From an uncultured Lachnospiraceae bacterium (lineage in GTDB: Bacteria; Bacillota; Clostridia; Lachnospirales; Lachnospiraceae), in assembly GCA_947566645.1 (NCBI GenBank), contig CANOKL010000039.1, forward strand, positions 1 through 41,696: a stretch of DNA of 41,696 nt. The letters run 5' to 3'. Both the position numbers and the translations under genes were made by a program. How positions within the stretch are numbered: the stretch's first letter is position 1; every line of letters starts with the position of its first letter. The notes beneath the pieces were generated by a model that worked only from the letters and a program-made list of their open reading frames with translations, searched no databases and was not told the origin of the DNA. Below are positions 7,949-15,343 of the stretch, piece by piece.

Positions 7949-8332
7949 CTACCATGCATCTGCCGATGCGATTCCACTTTCTAACAAGGTCCAGTCAATC
8001 AAACGAAAATCCTCATATACCTCAGGCTTGTACTGGTCAGACTTAAACACAAACTTCCGGCACGCTTGTATAGCATTCTCAATGATTGCAAGTGACCCTT
8101 CGTCTATCTCCCCCTTTCCCTTTGAAATCATCACCGATTTGTACGGCGTCTCATTCGGCTTCACACTTCCTGATAAAGGGTGTGATAGTAACCGGTGACC
8201 TTCATGAATTCTGTCTCTGACTTCCTTTAATACATCTTCATAAGATATATCCTTGTAAATGATAGTATGACTTTCGCCAAGCTTCTCCCGGATTAACGGA
8301 TTGTTCGTTATTATCATGTATTCTTTTCCCAT
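7949..8332 (-). CDS. grdX: GrdX family protein
   Basis: A 127-residue soluble protein found at the head of many clostridial glycine and betaine reductase operons; its function is unknown. The sequence has MIITNNPLIREKL, a central HEGHRLLSHPLSGSVKPNETPYKS stretch and a C-terminal segment ending near DWTLLESGIASADAW, which I recognise as the family pattern. AAAGGATGG lies upstream of the ATG. It is the first gene after the glycine riboswitch terminator, with grdE following about 70 bases later. It is not a catalytic subunit as far as is known. Confidence 0.85.
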   Translation of the reverse strand: MGKEYMIITNNPLIREKLGESHTIIYKDISYEDVLKEVRDRIHEGHRLLSHPLSGSVKPNETPYKSVMISKGKGEIDEGSLAIIENAIQACRKFVFKSDQYKPEVYEDFRLIDWTLLESGIASADAW

Positions 8333-8361
8333 TACTTATCCATCCTTTCCGGTGATTCGGT

Positions 8362-8403
8362 AAAAAAAGAAGGACGATGCAAATAGAAATGTGCTATCGT
8401 CCT
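8362..8403 (-). terminator. riboswitch-controlled intrinsic terminator before grdX
   Basis: Stem AGGACGAT (8371-8378) with ATCGTCCT (8396-8403), followed on the minus strand by TTCTTTTTTT (8370-8361). It lies between the glycine aptamer and grdX. This is the arrangement of an expression platform in which glycine binding would let transcription read through. Confidence 0.85.
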
Positions 8404-8477
8404 TTCTGTCTTTTGTCTTGACTGCTTCGCAGCATACTGTCATCGCAACACAAGATCCAGAATATAGTCCTTTTCCC

Positions 8478-8567
8478 AGTCCTTTTGCCTGAAAGTTTCG
8501 CCTTGCAGGTATTCACCCTGCCTGCAAGGTTTGCCTCTTCGGCGGCTAATCAGATAGCTCTCTCTTA
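8478..8567 (-). promoter_or_regulatory. glycine riboswitch aptamer
   Basis: The minus strand reads GAGAGAGC, then GCCGCCGAAGAGGCAA, a GCAGG/CCTGC hairpin, and GCGAAACTTTCAGGCAAAAGGAC. This matches the glycine riboswitch consensus: GAGAG ... CCGAAG.GGCAA ... GAAACTCTCAGGCAAAAGGAC. Only one complete aptamer is visible, so it is a singlet rather than the common tandem form. It would sense the substrate of the operon and switch grdXEB on. Confidence 0.92.
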
Positions 8568-8600
8568 GGAAAAATCATCCCATTGTTCACTTGTTGTTCA

Positions 8601-8663
8601 TAGATACAACGAATATATTTCATTGCCTGTATCTATAGTAACTTATTGTTAAAATTTTTGCAA
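8601..8663 (-). promoter_or_regulatory. promoter of the grdX leader with inverted repeat
   Basis: Minus-strand TTGCAA (8663-8658), 17-base spacer, TACTAT (8640-8635) is a plausible promoter upstream of the riboswitch. TAGATACA (8601-8608) and TGTATCTA (8629-8636) form a perfect 8-base inverted repeat across the predicted start point. A related AGATAC/GTATCT pair lies at the start of the symporter transcript. Confidence 0.5.
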
Positions 8664-8734
8664 CCCTTTCAGTCAATTTTATTATATTTAGTCATATTGC
8701 ACAAACAGAATTGCAAATTTTTATGTATTTTTCC

Positions 8735-10105
8735 TTATTTTCCCTTCTTTTTGAAGTTCTGGAAATAGTCGTCATGTACCTTCCTAATCATTCCGGTAAG
8801 AGCGAACAGAGCCAGAATATTCGGGATAACCATCAGTGAGTTGAAGGTATCCTGCATCGTCCACACAAGCTCTACCTCTGCAAGGGAACCAAGGAACACA
8901 CATACCGCCACAATGACTGAATAAATCTTCACAGCCTTCGCGCCAAACAGATATTTAATATTTGCCTGGCCGAAGAAGTACCAGCCCAGGATCGTAGAGA
9001 ATGCGAAGAAGAACATACAGATCGCAATAAAGATGTCTCCTCCCTTTCCATACAGTGTCGAGAATGCGTACTGGCTGAGCTCAGCTCCTGTCTTACCTGT
9101 AGGAATCGAATGTGTTGTAATAATAACAAGTGCAGTAAGATTAAGGATAACGAATGTATCAATAAATACACCAATCATTGCCACAAATCCCTGCTCTACC
9201 GGGTGATTCACCTTCGCAACCGCATGTGCGTGAGGCGTAGAACCCATACCTGCTTCATTAGAGAACAGTCCGCGTGCAACACCTTTTGTAAGTGCAAGCT
9301 TAATGGTTGCGCCTGCCGCACCGCCGACAATTGAAGAAGGTGCAAATGCCCCTACAACAATTGCATGAAGCGCATACGGAATCTCCTTAACATTAAACAG
9401 AATAACAATTAATGATCCAACAATATAGAATGCCGCCATAATCGGAACGATCAGCTCCGTAATCTTTGCAATACGTCCCGTACCGCCCAGGAATACAAAC
9501 AGTGCAAGCACAGCCAGGATGATACCCATAATCCACTGCGGTAAACCAAATGCCGTATTAAATGCTGCTGCGATGGAGTTGGACTGTACGGCATTTCCCA
9601 TGAAGCCAAGCGCCAGTGTAATGAGAACCGCAAAGATACCTGCAAGCACCTTGCCAAAGGTTCCGCTGAACGCTGCACGGATATAATACACAGGACCACC
9701 TGTTACTTCGCCGTCATCGCCCACCTTTTTATACTTCTGCGCCATAATCGCCTCTGCATAGATGGTTGCCATTCCAAGGAATGCTGCGATCCACATCCAG
9801 AAGATTGCCCCTGGACCGCCGATTGCAAGCGCGGTTGCTGCTCCGGCAATATTACCGGTACCTACCTGGGCCGCGATCGCAGTTGCAAGAGCCTGGAAGG
9901 AAGACATACCGTCTGCTCCCGCCTTGTCGCCCTTCTTGAACATTCCGCCAAAGGTTCTGCGCATTCCTTCTCCAAAACCCTTCACCTGAATAAATCCCAG
10001 TTTTACTGTGAACCAGATACCGCCGCCAAGAAGTGCAACGATCAGAATGTAGTTCGACAGATAACTGCCTAATGTTGAGAAAATATCGTTCAACATTTTT
10101 TCCAT
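8735..10105 (-). CDS. AGCS-family sodium:alanine/glycine symporter
   Basis: Membrane carrier that brings alanine or glycine into the cell with Na+. The 456-residue protein is strongly hydrophobic throughout. It carries AGCS landmarks: SSFQALATAIAAQVGTGNIA near residue 70, GGPGAIFWMWIAAFLGMAT, and RGLFSNEAGMGSTPHAHA. The start at 10105 has AGGAGG 8 bases upstream; the in-frame TTG at 10111 is too close to it. The gene lies next to the glycine reductase locus on the same strand, so glycine uptake for Stickland fermentation is the likely role. Unlike grdX it has no glycine riboswitch of its own. A short hydrophilic lysine-rich tail closes the protein. Confidence 0.93.
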   Translation of the reverse strand: MEKMLNDIFSTLGSYLSNYILIVALLGGGIWFTVKLGFIQVKGFGEGMRRTFGGMFKKGDKAGADGMSSFQALATAIAAQVGTGNIAGAATALAIGGPGAIFWMWIAAFLGMATIYAEAIMAQKYKKVGDDGEVTGGPVYYIRAAFSGTFGKVLAGIFAVLITLALGFMGNAVQSNSIAAAFNTAFGLPQWIMGIILAVLALFVFLGGTGRIAKITELIVPIMAAFYIVGSLIVILFNVKEIPYALHAIVVGAFAPSSIVGGAAGATIKLALTKGVARGLFSNEAGMGSTPHAHAVAKVNHPVEQGFVAMIGVFIDTFVILNLTALVIITTHSIPTGKTGAELSQYAFSTLYGKGGDIFIAICMFFFAFSTILGWYFFGQANIKYLFGAKAVKIYSVIVAVCVFLGSLAEVELVWTMQDTFNSLMVIPNILALFALTGMIRKVHDDYFQNFKKKGK

Positions 10106-10144
10106 TGCCAATTCCTCCTTTTTCTCTCATTAAAGATATACTAT

Positions 10145-10216
10145 AGATACTCTAGATAATTATTTAACATTATCTAGTATCTCTATATTATAACATTTCA
10201 CAAAATTTTGCAACAA
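10145..10216 (-). promoter_or_regulatory. symporter promoter with long inverted repeat
   Basis: Minus-strand TATAAT (10192-10187) with a weak TTGTTG (10216-10211) 18 bases upstream. Immediately downstream is an inverted repeat, 10145-10160 against 10169-10182, of 14 pairs with a 2-base bulge. The outer arms are AGATACT and AGTATCT. It may be an operator or a 5' hairpin. Confidence 0.5.
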
Positions 10217-10241
10217 ATTTCTTCTTTTTTATCTTTTTTTG

Positions 10242-10278
10242 AAAAAATTAAGTCACTGGCCCGGAAACGGGCAGTGAC
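10242..10278 (-). terminator. intrinsic terminator after purB
   Basis: GC-rich stem AGTCACTG...CAGTGACT (10251-10278) with an inner GCCCG/CGGGC stem and GAAA loop. It is followed on the minus strand by TTAATTTTTTC. It starts about 25 bases past the purB stop. Confidence 0.85.
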
Positions 10279-10302
10279 TTTTTCCAGAAGACCGGTAATC
10301 AC

Positions 10303-11736
10303 TTATACGTGAATCTCCGCAGTCATACCTAAAAGTTCCTTGTTTTGTTCTAGCACTGGCTCTATAACCTTCTCCAGAAATGTTTCCACCTGGATGGGTG
10401 CGCGGCCTACGTATTTCGCCGGATCCATCGCCTTTTTTAACTCCTCTTCGTTCAGTCCGAATGCCGGATCTGCTGCGATCAGCTCAAGGAGATTATTATC
10501 AAGTCCTTTTTCCTTTACATTCCTTCCTGCCTCCATAGAAAGCCTACGGATCTTTTCATGAAGCTCCTGGCGGTCCCCGCCCGCCTTCACTGCATCCATC
10601 ATAATATTTTCAGTGGCCATAAAAGGAAGCTCGCTCATGAGCCTCTTCTCAATGACCTTCGGATATACCACAAGCCCGTCCACCACGTTCAGGCACAGAT
10701 CCAGAATTCCGTCAACAGCAAGGAATCCCTCCGGCACACTGAGACGCTTGTTTGCCGAATCATCCAGCGTCCTCTCAAACCACTGGGCAGCGGAGGTCAC
10801 AGCCGGATTGAGGGCGTCAATCATCACATATCTTGACAGAGACGCAATTCTCTCACTTCTCATCGGATTTCTCTTATATGCCATGGCAGAAGAACCAATC
10901 TGGCTCTTTTCGAAGGGTTCTTCCACTTCCTTTAAGTGCTGCAGAAGCCGGATATCATTGGAAAACTTATGAGCGCTCGCGGCAATTCCGGCCAGAACAT
11001 TGAGCACCCTTGTGTCCACCTTGCGGGAATAGGTCTGCCCGGATACAGGATAACAGGCCTCAAATCCCATCTTCTTTGCAATCATAGGATCAATCTGGTC
11101 AATCTTTTCCTGATCCCCGTCAAACAGCTCAAGGAAACTTGCCTGGGTTCCGGTTGTTCCCTTGGAGCCAAGAAGCTTAAGGCTCCCCCGCACATAGTCA
11201 AGATCTTCCAGATCCATCAGAAATTCCTGCATCCAGAGTGTAGCACGCTTCCCTACCGTCGTGGGCTGGGCCGGCTGGAAATGGGTAAATGCAAGAGTCG
11301 GCTGGCTCTTATATTCATCTGCAAACTTCGAAAGCTCAGAGAGCACATTGACCAGCTTTTTCTTCACAAGATCAAGAGCCTCTGCCATAATAATCAGATC
11401 GGTATTGTCCCCTACATAGCAGGAGGTTGCCCCGAGATGAATGATTCCCTTCGCCTTCGGGCACTGCTGCCCATATGCATACACATGGGACATAACATCA
11501 TGGCGCACCTGCTTCTCCCGCTCCTTTGCCACCTCGTAGTTAATATCCTCTGCATGGCTTTTCATCTCTTCAATCTGCTCATCCGTAATCGGAAGCCCCA
11601 GCTCTTTTTCTGTCTCTGCCAGTGCAATCCACAGTCTTCTCCACGTACAGAACTTTTTGTCCGGAGAAAAAATGTACTGCATCTCCTTCCCTGCATACCG
11701 TTCTGAAAGCGGGCTTACATATCTGTCATTTTCCAT
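10303..11736 (-). CDS. purB: adenylosuccinate lyase
   Basis: Cytosolic enzyme of purine synthesis. It splits SAICAR to AICAR and adenylosuccinate to AMP, releasing fumarate. The 477-residue protein has the fumarase/aspartase superfamily signature SSAMAYKRNPMRSER, the GIIHLGATSCYVGDN region and the TLAFTHFQPAQPTTVGKR segment with the conserved histidine. The ATG at 11736 follows GGAGGAAG. It lies 65 bases after purF on the same strand, and a strong terminator follows. This longer version is typical of Firmicutes and close to the animal type. Confidence 0.96.
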   Translation of the reverse strand: MENDRYVSPLSERYAGKEMQYIFSPDKKFCTWRRLWIALAETEKELGLPITDEQIEEMKSHAEDINYEVAKEREKQVRHDVMSHVYAYGQQCPKAKGIIHLGATSCYVGDNTDLIIMAEALDLVKKKLVNVLSELSKFADEYKSQPTLAFTHFQPAQPTTVGKRATLWMQEFLMDLEDLDYVRGSLKLLGSKGTTGTQASFLELFDGDQEKIDQIDPMIAKKMGFEACYPVSGQTYSRKVDTRVLNVLAGIAASAHKFSNDIRLLQHLKEVEEPFEKSQIGSSAMAYKRNPMRSERIASLSRYVMIDALNPAVTSAAQWFERTLDDSANKRLSVPEGFLAVDGILDLCLNVVDGLVVYPKVIEKRLMSELPFMATENIMMDAVKAGGDRQELHEKIRRLSMEAGRNVKEKGLDNNLLELIAADPAFGLNEEELKKAMDPAKYVGRAPIQVETFLEKVIEPVLEQNKELLGMTAEIHV

Positions 11737-11801
11737 CTTTTTTCTTCCTCCCTCTTATTTTCGTTCTAAAGTAAACAACCTTTGACACCAGTATCCTTCC
11801 A

Positions 11802-13226
11802 TTATTCAAATGCGCGGGAAACATCCTTTCCCGGGACCTTCATGGGGTAATTCCCTGTAAAGCATGCATCACAGTATCCAAGGCTTCCCACCATATTTTT
11901 CAGCTTCCCTGTCTCCATATACCCAAGAGAATCCGCCCCGATCATCTCACGGATCTGCTCTGGTGTATGGGAATGGGCAATCAGCTGCTCATTCGAAGGC
12001 ACATCCGTGCCAAAATAGCAGGGATACAGAAACGGCGGGGAGCTGATTCTTACATGCACCTCCAGGGCGCCTGCCTTCTTAAGCATCTTAATGATATTGG
12101 CACAGGTCGTTCCCCGGACAATGGAATCATCCACCATCACAATCCTCTTTCCCCTTACTACTTCTTCGATCACATTCAGCTTAATCTTCACGCTGCTTTC
12201 CCGCTGGCTCTGCTTCGGCTTTATGAAGGTCCGGCCCACATAGCTGTTTTTATGAAATGCCATTCCATAGGGAATTCCCGACTGTTCCGAATAGCCCTTT
12301 GCAGCCACAAGCCCGGAATCAGGCACTCCCACCACAAGGTCTGCATCCACCGGATAGGACTGCGCCAGCGCCTTTCCGGCGGTAATACGCGCATGATAGA
12401 CATTAACCCCGTCCAGCACACTGTCATTTCTGGCAAAATAGATATACTCAAAAATACATCTTGCCTGTTTTTCCCTCTGAATCTCCATGGTCTGATCCGA
12501 GTGGAATCCGTCTTTTGTAATGCTTACAATCTCTCCCGGCTCCACATCTCTGACAAATTCCGCATCCACTGCCGCCAGCGCACAGCTCTCAGAAGCCAGG
12601 AACCATGTATTGTCCCGCTTTCCGATACACAGAGGCTTAAGGCCAAAAGGATCCCTGGCTCCTATCAGCTTGCGCGGAGAGCTGATCACCAGCGCATATC
12701 CTCCCTCCAGCTTCTTCATGGCATTCTTCACCGCGTCCTCTGCCTTTTTCACCTTCAGACGCTCCCTTGCGATGTGATAGGCAAGCACTTCTGAATCAAT
12801 CGTTGTCTGGAATATAGCGCCCGTATACTCAAGCTCCCTGCGCAGTTCCACTGCATTGGTCAGGTTCCCGTTGTGGGCAATGATCAGCGTTCCTTTTACA
12901 TAATTCAGAACAAGAGGCATAGCATTTTCCACCCTTGTGCCTCCCGCCGTAGAATACCGGACGTGCCCGACTCCAAGATTGCCGGAGAGTTCCCCGAGAT
13001 TCTCCTCATTAAACACCTCGTTCACAAGCCCAAGGCCCTTTTTCGAGTATACCTTCCTCTCTCCGTCTGTGTCTGTCACCGCAATCCCACAGCTTTCCTG
13101 CCCCCGGTGCTGCAACGCAAAAAGCCCATAGTATACAGACGGCGCAACGTCGCCCCCGTCCATATCATAGGCTCCAAACACTCCACATTCCTCTCCCATG
13201 CCTGTTGTAATCTTATCATAATCCAT
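11802..13226 (-). CDS. purF: amidophosphoribosyltransferase
   Basis: First committed enzyme of purine synthesis: PRPP plus glutamine gives phosphoribosylamine. The N-terminal glutaminase half has the nucleophile Cys14 in GEECGVFGAYD after a short propeptide, then LQHRGQESCGIAV, GVGHVRYSTAG and HNGNLTNA. The C-terminal half has the PRPP-binding motif IVMVDDSIVRGTT. The frame is open to 13328, but AAGGAGG lies 11 bases before the ATG at 13226, and earlier starts would run into the upstream gene. Length is 474 residues. Late cysteines (YPCYFG, YCDACFTG) fit the Fe-S-containing class. It follows the TPR-type gene by 70 bases and may share its transcript. Confidence 0.95.
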   Translation of the reverse strand: MDYDKITTGMGEECGVFGAYDMDGGDVAPSVYYGLFALQHRGQESCGIAVTDTDGERKVYSKKGLGLVNEVFNEENLGELSGNLGVGHVRYSTAGGTRVENAMPLVLNYVKGTLIIAHNGNLTNAVELRRELEYTGAIFQTTIDSEVLAYHIARERLKVKKAEDAVKNAMKKLEGGYALVISSPRKLIGARDPFGLKPLCIGKRDNTWFLASESCALAAVDAEFVRDVEPGEIVSITKDGFHSDQTMEIQREKQARCIFEYIYFARNDSVLDGVNVYHARITAGKALAQSYPVDADLVVGVPDSGLVAAKGYSEQSGIPYGMAFHKNSYVGRTFIKPKQSQRESSVKIKLNVIEEVVRGKRIVMVDDSIVRGTTCANIIKMLKKAGALEVHVRISSPPFLYPCYFGTDVPSNEQLIAHSHTPEQIREMIGADSLGYMETGKLKNMVGSLGYCDACFTGNYPMKVPGKDVSRAFE

Positions 13227-13296
13227 GAATGTAAGCTCCTCCTTAAATGAACTTTGAAAGTAGCTGCACAGCGTATTTACTGCGCCCTCCGGGGTT

Positions 13297-14055
13297 TTAA
13301 ACCCTGTATTCCTTCTTCCATATACCAAGCTGACTGTCCTTCACATCCATATCCACCTCTTTTTTTGCCTTCTCAATCTCTTCTTTGACAAGAGAGGAAA
13401 CACTTAAAAAGATAGGATTTCCTGAAAGCATCTTCACATATTCCTCCTCCGGCAGATATCTCTGGCAGCAATACAGATATGCCTTCAGCATATCCGGCCT
13501 CTCGCAGATATGATAAGCCTCCCGGTACATCGCTGCTGCTTCCTCATACAGAAACAGACAGCCATAGGCAGTCCCGAGGCAGCCATAGATCCGCCCGTAA
13601 AATGTCCGGTCCACCGATTCATCCCACTCTTTGTTAATCACAGACTGGTAGATTAAGATGGCATCTGCATATTCTCCCGCCTTCAGAAGCGTATCTGCCT
13701 TATATTTCTCCTTTTCTACCTCCTTCTGATTCTGCAGCTGCTCCAGCAGATTCTGTATTCTGGTTATTTCAAGAGGGGCATAGATCACAGATCCCCTCAG
13801 TATGGTAAGTACGAACTCTGACAGAGGAGCATTCTGATCCAGCTCCTTTCTCAGGGTTTCTGCCATCCCGTTCAGCCCGAGCTCATCCTGAAGCCAGTCA
13901 CAGAGCCTCCGGTTCATGATCATATGGTCAATCAGGTACAGATTATTACATATATAGTAACAAAGCTCTTCGATTGTATAGATTTTTATATGAACCCGTG
14001 ATATCTCATATGGGCTTTTTGCCCTCTTTTTATGACATAGAATTAAACTGCCCAT
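13297..14055 (-). CDS. TPR-like small protein of the DUF5717/5716 operon
   Basis: A 252-residue protein without signal peptide or membrane segment. The N-terminal ~60 residues (SRVHIKIYTIEELCYYICNN ... MNRRLCDWLQDELGL) form a conserved-looking helical module that I associate with hypothetical proteins next to DUF5716 in Lachnospiraceae; this is from memory, not searched. Residues 120-210 look like two or three TPR-like helical pairs (ADTLLKAGEYADAILIYQS, YEEAAAMYREAYHICERP). TTAGGAGGAACC gives a strong ribosome site 5 bases from the ATG at 14055, so the gene overlaps the end of the upstream gene by 26 bases and is probably translationally coupled. A later ATG near residue 45 lacks a ribosome site. 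Function is unknown; it may be an adaptor for its two partners. Confidence 0.75.
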   Translation of the reverse strand: MGSLILCHKKRAKSPYEISRVHIKIYTIEELCYYICNNLYLIDHMIMNRRLCDWLQDELGLNGMAETLRKELDQNAPLSEFVLTILRGSVIYAPLEITRIQNLLEQLQNQKEVEKEKYKADTLLKAGEYADAILIYQSVINKEWDESVDRTFYGRIYGCLGTAYGCLFLYEEAAAMYREAYHICERPDMLKAYLYCCQRYLPEEEYVKMLSGNPIFLSVSSLVKEEIEKAKKEVDMDVKDSQLGIWKKEYRV

Positions 14056-15313
14056 TGGTTCCTCCTAAGCTGATCACCTTTTCCACCTGGAAATCTGTCG
14101 CCGGGAAAAATCCCCCGAACCCGATGTCCTTAAATGTAAGCCTGCACGTCCTCTCATCAAGGAACAGCACCTCCACCTGAAGCCGGAGGGAATAATCTCT
14201 CCGGTCCGGCATTCCTTCCAGTGAGATCTTTTCCACTGTCATCTCCTCGCCGCTTAAGGATTCGATCAGAATCTCAATATCAGAGGTGTCCTCAAGAAGA
14301 ACCTCCCACTGTCCGTCAGCCTCGTACCAGTGTTCTCCCCAGGACACAATCGGATACCAGCCTTCCTGTCCGTTTACACGCATCCTGAGCGCAATCCGGT
14401 CCATAAGCATGCTCTCATCAAGATAAGTCGGCCCCTCCTCCTTTAATGATGTCTTACGGATAGATGTATAGCACGCCCCTTTACTATACAGATTATTTCC
14501 AAGAAATGCACGTCTCCCGTTACAGAGCACCTTCTGGGAATCGGGGTACCAGTGGTTCTCAAACCCGTCACCGGTCAGATAAACCGATGATACAACCTTC
14601 TTTTCAAATATATTTTCAATCATTGCCTTAAAGCTTGCATCCGCATCCTTCGCCCGCTCCGCGCTGATAATGGGATAGAGCGCCTCAAGCTCCTTCATAT
14701 GTGCATTTGCCACCTCGTCAACTGTGATGAAGGTTCCCGGCGCATGGCTTGCATCCACATTCAGCTTGCGCAGCATATATGCCTTAATCCTCTGATCATC
14801 ACAAAAAAACAGGGCGGACTCATACTGCCACAGTTCCTTCGGCTGAAAGATCATATACTGGCAGAAGCTTTCCTTGTAATCCTGTACACAGATATTGGAT
14901 TTCGAAATTCCGAGATGATGTCCCACGCCTTTGAGCATCTTTGACATATCAATATCTGTCTCCGGAGTCGTGAAGGTAATATACTCAATCTCCTCAAATT
15001 TTTCCAGGGAAAGTTCTACAAATTTGGCAAGAAGCCATACAGCATCATACACCTTTTCCCCGAGACGAAGCTTCTCTCTGTGTATGGCGCGCTCAAAAAG
15101 ATCTGAGACTGTGTGCCCAAGGCTGACTGTCGCCAGCCTTTTCGCTTCCTTGCCGTAAATCCACCGTTCCTGGAAATACCCGATCACGAGAGGAATCTGA
15201 TAATTGTCTGAGGAAACCTCTAATGTCTCCGGCTCATCCTTTGTCTCGTCATAAAAACTGATCTGACAGTTTTTCTCATTCATGTCATAGCCCAGAATAT
15301 GCCCCTTTTTCAT
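14030..15313 (-). CDS. DUF5716-like protein with actin/HSP70-type fold features
   Basis: A 427-residue cytosolic protein. It begins HILGYDMNEKNCQISFYDE, resembling the phosphate-1 beta-hairpin of actin/HSP70 ATPases. VSSVYLTGDGFENHWYPDSQ around residues 245-265, followed by GNNLYSKGACY, resembles the adenosine motif and the final helix of HSP70-like proteins. The last ~110 residues (WYPIVSWGEHWYEADGQWEV onwards) look like a beta-rich domain. I recall this architecture as DUF5716, found next to DUF5717 in Lachnospiraceae; no search was possible. GGGGAGGAGG precedes the ATG. The start is 31 bases after the upstream gene's stop, and the end overlaps the TPR gene. ATPase activity is inferred only from the fold-like motifs. 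Confidence 0.75.
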   Translation of the reverse strand: MKKGHILGYDMNEKNCQISFYDETKDEPETLEVSSDNYQIPLVIGYFQERWIYGKEAKRLATVSLGHTVSDLFERAIHREKLRLGEKVYDAVWLLAKFVELSLEKFEEIEYITFTTPETDIDMSKMLKGVGHHLGISKSNICVQDYKESFCQYMIFQPKELWQYESALFFCDDQRIKAYMLRKLNVDASHAPGTFITVDEVANAHMKELEALYPIISAERAKDADASFKAMIENIFEKKVVSSVYLTGDGFENHWYPDSQKVLCNGRRAFLGNNLYSKGACYTSIRKTSLKEEGPTYLDESMLMDRIALRMRVNGQEGWYPIVSWGEHWYEADGQWEVLLEDTSDIEILIESLSGEEMTVEKISLEGMPDRRDYSLRLQVEVLFLDERTCRLTFKDIGFGGFFPATDFQVEKVISLGGTNGQFNSMS

Positions 15314-15343
15314 AGGTTTTCCTCCTCCCCTTAAAATATATCA

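Noticed and set aside
8404..8477. Second glycine aptamer (tandem riboswitch)
   Set aside because: Only fragments such as AAAAGGAC recur; the paired CCGAAG and GAAACTCTCAGGCAAAAGG elements are missing.
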